Source of the DNA: Manis javanica
Lineage: Eukaryota > Chordata > Mammalia > Pholidota > Manidae
Direction of reading: 5' to 3'
Assembly (NCBI RefSeq): GCF_040802235.1
Contig: NC_133163.1
Span: forward strand, 67,250,001-67,314,000
DNA length: 64,000 nt
Part shown: piece after piece, positions 12,301-24,300 of the stretch
Layout: each line of letters begins with the position of its first letter
Numbering within the stretch: the stretch's first letter is position 1
Position numbers and translations under genes: made by a program
The notes under the pieces: model-generated
Database searches by the model: none
The model's input: only the letters and a program-made list of their open reading frames with translations
What the model was told of the DNA's origin: nothing

Positions 12301-15300
12301 CCCTCCCAAGTTCTCCTAGCCTGCAAGCCACCGCCCCTGCAGAAGCCTCCCGTTCACTCCCTTCCCCTTCTTCTCCTACAACAGCCCTTCTCCCTTCCTC
12401 CCCAACCATCTCCTCCCCCATCTCACCTCCTCCACCTTCATTCCCTGCAGATTAAGCCTGAGCCTTTCAGCCCCCCTTTAACTAGGTCCCAAGAGCCTCC
12501 TCTGTCTTTGCCCTCATCACCTGTTTCTCCCCTGTTAGGGACCGCCTTTGTCTTCTCACATGTTTGTAGAGAGAATGGGAAAGCACCTCCCCCCATGTCT
12601 GAACGCAGCATGGGAAAGCACAAGCTAGAGAACAACCAGTGCAGTCCTTAGAAGTTATCTGTCCACAAAAACATATCTTGCCAAGACTCCTCACTCTGAA
12701 AATAGGGAGACCTTGAAGATGTGTAGAAACACCGCCCCTGCTTCTAGCTATGCCCTTCCCCCACTTGCCGATGTGGCAGGAATAGAAAACAACGCATTCC
12801 ATAAGCTATTAACTGGAGCCCTGCTGTAGCTCAGTAGAGCATGGGACTCTTAACCTCAGAGTCATGAGTTCAAGCCCAACTAAAGCAGCAGAGGCAAGCA
12901 GCTGGGCTGCTAGCTGGCGACATGTGGGTCCGATTCTATCTTTCTTTATTTTCTTTGCCCCCCTTCTGCACTTCAGGACCTGCTCGACTAGGCATGGCTA
13001 GACCGCGTCACTCCCCCACAGACTGAGCCAGAACCCTTCAGTCCCCCTCAGACTCAGTCCCGAGGGCCTCCCAAAATTATCGCCCCCCTCTGGGAGGTAG
13101 CAGGATCCGAAGGCATCGTGCGCGTTCACGTCCCTTTCTCCTTAAGAGATTTAGCCTAACTAGAGAAATGCCTAAGTTCCTTTTCCACTGATCCCATGAC
13201 ATACATCAGGGAATTTCAATAGACCCTCCAGTCTTACAGCCTCACACATCATGACATTTTCATGCTCCTGGCCAATACTCTCGTCCCTGAAGAGCGTAGA
13301 TGAGTTTAGGACTTCGCCCAAATGCAGGCTACTGAAACCGACAGGACTGACCCCACCTATCCCCCTGGCCCCACTGCTGTCCCCGAACAAGACCCACACT
13401 GAAATTATAACACCGCCATGAGTCTCCACTCTCGAGATATTTTTGCCTCCTGCTTAATAGCAGGTCTGAAAAAGGGCAGCTTGTAAAGTAGTCAATTTTC
13501 AAAAGCTCCAAGACATAATTCAAAAGAGAGATGAAATCCCCTCCGAGTTCTTAGACAGACTCACTCAAGCCCTATTACAGTATACCAGCCTGGACCCAGA
13601 AACACCTGAAGAAAGACATGTCCTTGTGACATAATTCCTAGCTCAAGGCTACCCCGACATTAAAGCTAAACTCAAAAAGTTAGAACAGGGCCCCGCTACC
13701 CCACAGACTGAGATCCTAACAGTGGCCTTTAAAGTCTTCCATAAGCGGGAGGAGGAGAAAGAATGCCGTAAACAAAAGGCTGATCAGGCCAATTTCCAGA
13801 TGTTGGCCCAGCTGATAAAACCACAACCTGGGCACCCCTCTACAAACAAGCCCCGCCAAGAGCTTGTTTCAAGTGCAGAAAAGAGGGACATTGGTCAAGG
13901 GCGTGCCCCTCCCCCAGATCTCCTACCACCCCATGCCCCAGATGCCACAAAAAGGGCCACTGGGGGTCTGATTGCCCAACCACCCGAAGGGGAGGCTGGA
14001 CGAACAACCCCCATCCTAAGCCCGCCGTAGTGGGGCTGGCAGAAGAAGATTGATGGGGCCCGGGGGCTTCTCGCCCGACCATTTCCATCACCAAACAGGA
14101 GCCCACGGTTACTTTAACAGTAGACGGTCACCCCATCTCCTTCCTCCTAGATACAGGAGCCACCTTCTCAGTCTTGTGAGAATACCGGGGCCCTACCACG
14201 CCAGCCATTACTCCTACAGTCAGAGTAGGAGGTAAACAGATTTTCCCATTAAACCCCCAACCCACCCTTTTATGCACAATCCAAGACAATCCCATACCTT
14301 TCTCCCACTCCTTCCTGGTTATGCCCCAGTGTCCCATCCCTTTACTAGGACGAGACATCCTTTCCCTCCTCCACGTTTCCATAACTATATCCACTCCCAC
14401 AGCCCCCAGTACTCCCTTTCTGATGGCCCTCATAGCCGACGACCCCCCTCTACCCAATGAAAGCTCCGATTCTGCCCTCATACACCCTGTAAATCCCAAA
14501 GTTTGGGACATTACAAGCCCCTCCGTGGCCCTATGTCCCCCTGCCTCTATCAAATTATGTGACCCCTCTCAGTATATCTGTCAGGCCCAATACCCCCTAA
14601 CCACTTCAGCCCTCATAGGCCTCCAACCCATCATTCAAGCAGACCCACTCACTCCCAATTTAATACCCCCATATTAGCTGTTAAAAAAACCAACGGATCT
14701 TTCTGCCTTGTCCAAGACCTTCGCCTCATCAACATAGCCATTGTCCCTATCCATCCCTTAGTTCCAAATCCATACAACCTCAGCATCCCACTTCTCAGTC
14801 CTAGATCTCAAAGACATACCCCCTTATTAGCTGTTAAAAAAACCAATGGATCTTGCCGCCTTGTCCAAGACCTTCGCCTCATCAACATAGCCATTGTCCC
14901 TATGCATCCCTTAGTTCCAAATCCATACAGCCTCAGCATCCCACTTCTCAGTCCTAGATCTCAAAGACCCATTTTTCTATCCCTCTAGACCCCTGCTCCC
15001 AAGATTTTTTCATCTTCACCTGGACGGACCCATACACAAGACATTCTAAATAACTCACTTGGTCAGTTTTGCCACAAAGCTTCCGAGATAGTCCCCATAT
15101 TTTTAGACAGGTCCTAGCTCAGGACCTCAAACAGTTTCATCATGATCACTCCAAGTCCACCTTATAATACATAGACAATCTTCTACTCTGCAGTCTCTCG
15201 TGGGAACAGTCTCAACTTGACACTGCCTCCCTACTTAACCTTCTAGCTTCCAGAAGTTACCGAGTATCCCCCGTCAAAGCTCAAATCTCTTCCCCTCCTA

Positions 15301-18300
15301 TCACTTACCTCAGATTCCTTCTATCTCAACAAAGAAAGTCCATTACCTTAGACAGAAAATAGCTCCTCTCTGACCTGCCCATTCCCAAAACCAAGACAAA
15401 AATCCTTTCCTTTCTAGGCCCTTTCTAAGCCTAGCTAGATATTTTAGAACATAGATCCCTAACTTCTCCCTGCACCCTGTTGGCAAGACCCCTATACAAC
15501 CTCAGCAAAAGCCCCCCTAAAAAACCATTATCCTCCTCACCCTGACACTCCTTCATTAAGCTCCGTCAAGCCCTTGTAGAAGCCCCAGCTCTCCATCTTC
15601 CTGATTTGTCGAAGCCCTTCTCATTATACATTCATGAGAGGTCCAGTCAAGCTCTAGGAGTCCTAGGCCAATATGCTTTGCCCCAGTAGCTTATCTCTCC
15701 AAGCAATTAGACCCCACAGTTCGGGGATGAGCCCCCTGCCTACGAGCATTAGCCGCTAGACAGCTCTTGCAGGAAGAAGCTCATAAACTGACATTCAGGG
15801 CGCCCCTTACCATTCTGTCCCCACATCACCTAAAAGATCTCTTAACCTACAAAAGTTTACAGACTCTCCCTCCCTCCAGACTCCTGACCTTACTGTCCTC
15901 TTTCCTCCAAAATCCCATTCACCCCCTTTGCCATCCATACCCGAATCATGACTTTTTCCTCCTTTACTGGTCTCTTGCCTTTTTTTCCTCATTCCTATTG
16001 TCTTCCCCACCACCCCAGCCTCCTTTGTATGGCGATTCAAAGTCAGACAGACTTACACACAGCATCAAACAAAAGTTACTGCCCTCATTGCCACAGCAGA
16101 CTGCCCTCTGAAAAGCTGCTCTGACCCTTTATACCTCCACTTTCCTCCCTCCACTGAAGTGTTCACTAGCAGCTACCCTTATTTTCCCTACCTCTGCTTC
16201 CTCTATGACCAAAAACAAGCCTATTGCAGGCGATGGCAAGACACCTACGGGGGATGCCCCTACTGGTCTTGCACCATTCACTACATGGGTGACTTCCAGT
16301 ACCCACAGTATTACTCCTCCAACCGTTTCATGAAATATCCCAACGGCTCATTCTCCTTATCAATCCCAGATCCCTGGGACTCTCGATGGGCTGCCAGAGT
16401 CACAGCCTCAGTTTACTACGGGGGGTCCTCGACCCCCCACAGTACCCTTCATATCTCTCGAAAGTATGTTCCCTCTCATTCCCAGATCTCTCAAGTTGCA
16501 TCAGATAGCAGACATTCCAAAAAAGTCATTATCCAAACTCTTGACAGCGCCTCTTCATCTTCTTATCCCCACCCCTCTTCCCATTTCTCCTACTCTTCAT
16601 TACAGCTCATTCAGGACACCACCATCTTTCTCAACCACACCCTTAACACAGCCAATTGTTTCTTGTGCACATCACTACAGCGCCCACTGCTGGCCGCCGT
16701 GCCCCTTAATATTTCCAACTACTCCTTCCATGCAGAAAGACAACCCTTCTGCCCCCTGGCAGACATACACCTATGGGAACCAGAATACGCAGATAATCTC
16801 TCCATCCACCACTGTGTAAGCCCAACTCCACCCCCCTCCAGCGCACTTCACTGCCTCTCTATCTACACCCCTACCTCCGGCGCTAAGACTTTTACGCAAC
16901 CGGGACACTTCTTTTAGTGTAATAGCAGTCTTTTCAACTCACTGCCTCTCAACTCCGATACACCCTGCATTCTCGTCACCCTAATCCCACAGTTAACACT
17001 TTACAGCATGGCAGAATTCCTTGAGCTCCAACCTCCCTTGCCCTCGCGCACAAAAGAGCTGCTTTCCTTCCCATCATGGTCAGTAGCTCTTTGATCACCT
17101 CAGCCATTGGGGCAGGGTTTTCGGGAGAAGCCTTGGGTCACTCTCTATAGGCAGTTAGAGATCTCAACGCCAAACTTGAGGGAGCCCTGACATCCACTGC
17201 CGATTCTCTAGCCTCTCTCCAAAGACAGGTCACTTCGCTAGCTAAAGTCACCCTTCAAAACCGGCACGCCCTAGATCTGCTTACAGCCGAGAAGGGCGGC
17301 ACCTGCGTCTTCCTCTGGGAAGAGTGCTGCTATTACATCAACGAATCTGGCATTGTAGAAACTGACATTACCAAATTCACCGACCTTGCCTCCAGTCTCC
17401 ACTCTGCTTCCAATTCCAACCCATTCTCGTCAATACTAACAAACCCCCTCCTCACCTAGCTCTGGCCCATTGCAGGCCCCATAATAATCATTCTTCTCGC
17501 CTGTCTCTTCACCCTGTATAATAAAGTTCATCAAATCCTAAGTCGGAAAAATCTCTAATCAAGCTTTCAACCAGCTTTTACTCAGGAACTACCAGCTTCT
17601 AGCCACAGAAGATCCCTCACCCTCACGTGACCTCCTCACCACACGCTGAGATGGACCCCTCTCTCCACTGGAAACTGTTCCTGGAAACAATAGCCGCAGA
17701 CGCCTGGCTCCTGACACCCATATCCTCTTGGCCAACCTATGGTTACAGGGAACCTTCATTGATTTCTAAACCTGAAGAAGTCCACATCTACTTGTCCTTA
17801 CTGCGGGGAGTCCTATCAACCCTTTCCTCCCAATCCTCAAGCCTTCACTCCCTTCTCCGCCCCTGTTCAGCAGGAAGCAGCCAGAGAGAAAGCAACGTCC
17901 ACAAACTCATAGAGGAGAAAGGGGGGAATGAAGGGTCCCCACCAGTAAGATGGCAAACTTCCGGCTTCTCTTTGGGGTCCTCAGTTCCCGCCGGCGCCAC
18001 CTGAAGCCCAATCACCTCTCGCCCCCCTCCCAATCCCAGCACCTAGCCAACAGCCAGCAGCCCCGTAGAAGTGACACCTCAATCAATTCATGCCCCTTCC
18101 TATATAACCCAGCACCTTTCCCTAATAAAGTGGAACTCTCCGGTGAATTGCTGCTATGTGTCGCTCCTTTCCTTTCAATGAGAAAACCTTGAAAGTAGCC
18201 AGACAGAAATTAAAGTGATGTCAACTTCCTATCAGCAGCAATGACAGCAGAAGATTGTAGAATAACATCTTTAAAGTGTTGAAAATCTGTCAATTTGGAA

Positions 18301-21300
18301 TTCTATATTCAGCAAAAATATCATTTAAGAATGAAATAGACATTTTCACATAAAAGAAAATGCTGGAAGTTTTTCAGTCAACAGATGGATATCAGAATCT
18401 ACTAGAACATTGGAAACCACATCTGTGTAAATGCAAAAGATGTATTTCTTTATGATAACATGACTATTTGATGCACAAATGATAACACTGTCCACTGTCT
18501 TGAAAGGTTGATGTATGCATATATAAAATATAAAAAAATCACAGCATAAATGCTGAGGGAATGGGTCTGGTGTGTAAGGTTTCTACATTAAATGCAAGTG
18601 GCAGAATATTAACTTCAGTCTATGAACAGTTAAAGATGTATGTATTTGGATCTCTATAGCAACCACTAAATACTGCAGAGATAAAGCTAAAGAAAAATCT
18701 TTGGATTAAGTAAAATGGAACTCTAAGATGTGTTCAAATAATACAAAGGAAGGCAAGAAAGGAGGAAGATAGCAACACCAAATAGGAGACAAACAGAAAA
18801 CAAACAGTAAAATGGTAGACCTAAATCTAGTCATTTCAGTAATTACATTAAATGGTAACAGATCAGCAGACTCAAAAGGCAGAGATTGCTGGATGGTTTT
18901 AAAAAAAGATAGACACTTTAAATATGAATTCATAGATAAGTTGAAACAGATGGAGAAGTTGTTGTAACCTGCAAACCATAAGCATAAGAAGGCTAGAATG
19001 GTATATTAATATCAAAGTAAACTTCAAGACGGAGCACTACCAGGTATGTAGAGGAATACTGCGTAATGAATAAAAGGGACCCTTTATCAGGAAAGTACAA
19101 CGATCATGAATCTCTATGTACCTAATAACAGAGCTTAAAAATATAAAAAGTAGAACTTGACAAAACTAAAGGGAAAGAAAGAGAATTCTACAATCAGTTG
19201 GAGATTTTCAGTATCTGATAGAATGAGATGGCACATCTTCCCCTCCCCCCAGTCAATGAAGACAAGAGGATCTAAGTAATGTTATCAACTACCTTGACCA
19301 AACTTATTTATAGAACCCTTCCCTCAACTTCTGCATAATACATGTTCTTTTTTTAAGTGCACATGAAGTGTTTAGCAAGATAAATCATATTTTTGGCCAT
19401 ACAAGGAATTTAAATAAATTTTGAAACAGTGAACTTGGAGAATGTTCTATGACAAGGGAAATCAGAATAATACATCCAGAAAACCGACAAATATTTCACT
19501 ATTATTGCAGATTTTACCTTCAAAGGGTAAAACAAAACAAATAAGTCTAGTTAACGATACTGGCACTTAAATTCGTAGATATCGGTATAATTTACCCTTA
19601 TTTTGAAATTAATATAGTAAGTGGGAACAATGAACAGAACAAAGAATTTAAGAATGGGTTGGTATCTGATGAAACAAGTAGAGAAAAATGTTAATGGGGA
19701 ATATACATGTGTTCACTACAAATTCTTTTCAGATCTTCTGTATTCTCATAGTATCACTGAACTACTACATTAAGGTTAAAATATAAGAACCATATAATGG
19801 GGTTAAGAAACTTGTGCTGGGAAACGGTGCTAGGAACAATTGCTAAAAATTAGTTACAATTTTTATGGCAACCAAGACAAAAGTAAGTGGACACTTGGTT
19901 GGCCTACTTAGCATCACAGGTAGTTCAAGCTTAAAAAACCAAAGTTAATGCAGTTCCTGAGAACATTAGCAGGAACAACCCAAAAGAATGCACAGACTGC
20001 TGCTGTTAACTTTCACCATGAATGCCATTCCACTTACCCACTGAGTAGGTGCCATCCCCCAAGAAAGTTAGTATCTCAGCCCAAGTTGTGATATGCTTGG
20101 CAAAGTCAGAAACATGGACAGTATATAAGGAAATGCTAAAATGAATTTTGCCCAATTGAGCACTATCAATTTAAGATTTTCTGAATTTATCTTTATTCAT
20201 AGATTTGGGATAATGAAAATATTACTTATCAGAGTTTTCTTTATAGTTATTCACGACAAAGCCTTACATTCTTATAAGCTCTGCGGCTTCTGATTTCAGC
20301 CAGTTCAGATGAATATAATGATTCTCTTGCTCTCTTTGCAAAATATCAACAGAAACTTAGGGTATGTTAACAGAAATAAATGAAAAAGGTACAATTTACC
20401 TGTTTTATGAACTGTGTAGCATTAAAAAGCTCACTGCAGCCATATAAAATGTGTTTGCCTTGTTTCCCCTGTAAAAATCAGACAGAACTCAGATTACAAC
20501 AAAGCAAACAAGTAATATTTTCAATATTCCCAAGAAGAGGGATTAAACCTAATAAGGCCTTCTATGATTAGTTTTTTTAGGGGGGGCTGCTGAATTTTAG
20601 TATATACATCTATAATAAAATTGCATGGAATAAAGTGGTAAAATGGGTGCACTATTTTCATTTTTTAATGTACTATGGTGCTATTTATCCTGAAAACAGA
20701 AGGAATCTGATAAGTTTCACAGAAGCAACAATTATCTATAAATTCTTTGGCCAACATTCTTGTAGGATCTTGTAGGATTCTGTAGGATCTGTACTACTTG
20801 AAGAAAACATTCTCTTAAGAGTTTTATTATACAGGATATGTTGCAAGTAGTATAGATTGTCATTTGTCTCATTTGTGTAATACATTTACATGTTAATATA
20901 CTCCATTCCATTTTCTAACTCTTTATGAATTTCATTCCTTTTTGGCAAATGTTGGAACCCAATTACCGCAATCAAGACTTTTCTACAGGAGACTTACTGC
21001 TAAGTCTTTAAACATGTAATTATGAACTTGAAGGTAAATTTGTAAGATTTCTTTTGTAATATAAAAAGTTTATTCCATGACAAAACAAATATGATTTATC
21101 AAAAGAATTATGGCTTTGTAATATTAGAGAAGGACATTTTGCTGAATACACATTGCTGGCTAAATATATGTTCTAGCTGGCCATCTCGGAGAACAAAGAA
21201 AACAATATTCACACCTTATCCTTTTTTTTTATTAAGGTACCATTGATTTACAATCTTACGAAGGTTTCACATGAGCAACACTGTGATTACAACATTCACC

Positions 21301-24300
21301 TATATTATCAAGACCCGCCCCCCCACCTCACTGCAGTCACTGTCCATCAGCATAGTAAGATGTTATGGAGTCACTACTTGTCTTCTCTGTGCTATACTGC
21401 CTTCCCCGTTATACCCCTACATTATGTGTGCTAATAATGCCCCTTAATCCCCTTCTCTTTGGTAACTGCTAGCCCTTCTTGGAGTCTGACCTCACCTTCT
21501 TTCAAAATGAGATGTGCAGCAATTAAGAAGGTTACATAATTGGGATTCTTGAAGCTACATACAATATACTTATATAAGGCATTAATAAAGATAGAGGTCA
21601 CAGCACAGAAGGTTAAAGCATAGGGAAACATTAGAGGGGTGCAAAGCTAGGCACAGCTCCCAGGATCCCATCTCAGTAGCACAGGACACATGTCATTTTC
21701 AGTTGTTAACTCCCAAAACGATACCTTGGTCTCAGCGAAGCCCCAGTACTGTCCAAGGAGGGGTCTTTTATAGCTTCCAGATCACATAGCTAAAATCAGG
21801 CTGCATGACCAAGGCTTAACAGCAGAAACAGGAAAACATGACAGAGACCAGGTGCAAACCTTCAATATTTAGATTTTCTATTAGGCAAAGCTGACAAGCT
21901 AGGGCAAGTTGCCTCCTGGTCTGTCTTGGACTATGTTAATCACTATGGCGCCCAGTGTTCCCAGAGATAAGCATAGGGTTGAAATAAACTAGTTGAGATT
22001 AGTCTTGTACTTATGCAGTCCATACCCCCCATCCCTTCCCCACCCTTCATCAAGTTTTCCTAGTTCTAATCACTCATTACCCTTTTTGTATCTTTTACAT
22101 CATCCAGTGAGGTATAGGTTTGTTAACATTGTAGTATACTAATATTCCAGTGCAAATTCATTCTTACTTATGTATTAACTTGATACTTTCACCATTAAAA
22201 ACTGAACTTTATGAAATGTACCAATACCATGATTCAACGTAACTACTAATTATTAACTAAATCTAGTTCATTCTCTAGCCAATCACTTCCAAATGTAACT
22301 CTGAGAATGATGGAACTGGCTGTTCCTTTTCACCTGTCTAAACTCAGATTGACTGTTTCTGAATCTTTCCTAACCAGTGGACAAGACAGTACCATAAGCT
22401 TGCCCTTACTTACTAGCTCTACCTCAGATGGTTGGGATGGACAAAGGGCAAAGCACCGGCCAGTCTCATATTGCTGCCAGTGCTAGGGATCAGTTGTCTG
22501 GCTGCATCTGACAGCTTCCTAATCGGGGGTCAAGCTCTGGGTAAAAATTAAGACTACTTCTTTGTACTTGTCATTAACTCTCAAAAAGAAAGCCAATACA
22601 AATGAATAATTAAAAAAAAAGAAAGCTAACATTATACCAGTACCTTGTAAGAGGCTGACAGCAAGAGAATGATACTCTTAGCTATATTTACAGATGCCCA
22701 TAGGTCTGTAGAAATCACCTCCTTTATTTGAAGGTGAAGATCTAAGATGGGCCCCCAAGAGGCTTAAGGAGGATTTAATCTGCAGTTATTCATGTGTTAT
22801 GTCTTGATAATGCTAATAACATGTAGGGGATAAGCACTTAGAATAATTCTAATGCTTTTCTTTTCAATGTTCTCATTTTACAGGTCTGCTGAAATGCATA
22901 CAGAAGAATTTGCTCAAGAACAGAGCCAAAGACCACTATGTAGCTATTAACCTGAAAGTGATGATCTGTTAAGAAAGGTACCTGGATACAGGGACATAAA
23001 ATATCTGTTGCATGTCTTGACTAGTCATAGTATCATGTGCCCTACTACCTATACACCATCTTTTTGTGGGTGGAAAACATTAAGATAAAAAAAATACTTT
23101 ATAAACTCAAACCAGATAAAAAGATAGCTTGGCAGGCTTACATACCTACCACTGATAAGTCCTGATGTTCTTCTGATGGAAGTGACTGATCAGAGAAAGG
23201 ACTAGATTTAGGTAATAATGAATTATCTGCCACACTTCCATTAATGAATTTCACAAAATTAAGATTTCTTTGGTAGAGTTAAGAGTTGTGAAGCTTACGC
23301 ATAATTATAAACAAGTGTGAACTGGAATATTTGGTAAACTGCAATGTTCCTTTAAAATTATACCTGCACTTTGGTCCTATACTACACAAATGATTAGTAT
23401 TTTGGTGTTTATCCTTGTTTTTTGTTTTATAAAACAAAACAAGAATGCTGTCAAGTATAATTAAGAAAGCTTAACCAAGGATGGGGTTCTGTGGAATGTA
23501 CAGGATTAATTTCAGAAGGTCTTCTGCAACCGGTGTCCCTGGGAACACCTGGAACTGTAGTGTTGACCCTTGGTCAGACCTGAATGAAACATACCAACGA
23601 GTGATTAATATAGTCAGTCCTGTGCAAGGGGCACACACAGACCAGGGGACAACTTGTACCAGCTCGTCAAGTTATAGAAATTGTACAAACTGACAGTTTG
23701 CACCTGGTTTCTGCTAAAGTCAAATTTAGATAGCTGCAAAGTACATTACATCAATAAGATCCATTATTTCCCAGAAATGAATGTACTAGGAATAGGAAAG
23801 CAATGAACATGGTCATGTAGCCTGATTCTGGCTGTATGACTACAAACGGGTATAAAAGACCCTTTCTTATACAAGACTGATACTTCCTTGACACAGATCT
23901 TAGTGGTTCATGGTCCGTAGATAAAGCATATCCTATGCAACAGAGCCAGGATTCTGGGAGTCATGCCTGGTAGTTTTGAAGTGATGTGAAATCTGTCTGT
24001 GTTGTTTTTTCTTTTGCTGTACCCAAATCTCTACCTTTATTAAATAAAGCCTTTTATAAAATGTCATCCTAACAATTGCTAGTTCTGTTACCTCTACATT
24101 TAAATGGCATTTTTGCTCTTCAATTTATACCCTTTCCTTCATAGCTGTTTGCTTAGTTGTCTGTCACTCCCTGCTGCTCTGAAGAGCACTCCACTTCTAC
24201 TTTGCTACCTCTAATGGTCCTGGTTTGCTGAAAAGACATTCCAAATTTGTTAGAAGTGTGTTGCTAACTTAAGTCAAAACCATGGGAGGAAATTGCTTTT

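Larger units (their letters stand above)
12023..14053 (+). pseudogene. gag: retroviral gag (matrix, proline-rich, capsid, nucleocapsid), broken
   Basis: Gag is the structural polyprotein. The start at 12023 is ATG GGA, giving Met-Gly for N-myristoylation. Matrix stays open to 12319; the frame is then lost in a C-rich tract. A proline-rich p12-like part follows to about 12530 in another frame. A foreign-looking 500-bp block follows, then capsid from about 13075 with several stops. The capsid tail is in a third frame to about 13850. Nucleocapsid has two intact CCHC knuckles (13865-13975, C-x2-C-x4-H-x4-C twice). Gag ends at TGA 14051-14053, in frame with pro. The copy is not functional. Confidence 0.85.
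10803..18177 (+). mobile_element. complete endogenous retrovirus, class I (gamma-like), tRNA-Phe primer type
   Basis: The provirus is 7375 bp. In order it has a 249-bp LTR, primer site, repeat-rich leader, splice donor, gag, pro, truncated pol, env, polypurine tract and a second 249-bp LTR, all inside a perfect 5-bp target duplication. The LTRs differ at 4 of 249 positions. Gag, pro and the start of pol share one reading frame, divided by a single TGA, as in gammaretroviruses. The primer site matches the 3' end of tRNA-Phe, as in the HERV-F type. Coding regions carry stops and frameshifts and integrase is absent, so the copy cannot replicate on its own. It lies antisense to SCFD1 in the last intron and inside an older L1. 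Confidence 0.95.

Noticed and set aside
12818-12890. A functional tRNA-Lys gene
   Set aside because: D-loop bases are missing, and the T-arm and acceptor stem do not pair properly.
17627-18004. Accessory gene between env and the 3' LTR
   Set aside because: The frame runs into the LTR, has no recognisable motif and is not supported by an acceptor site.
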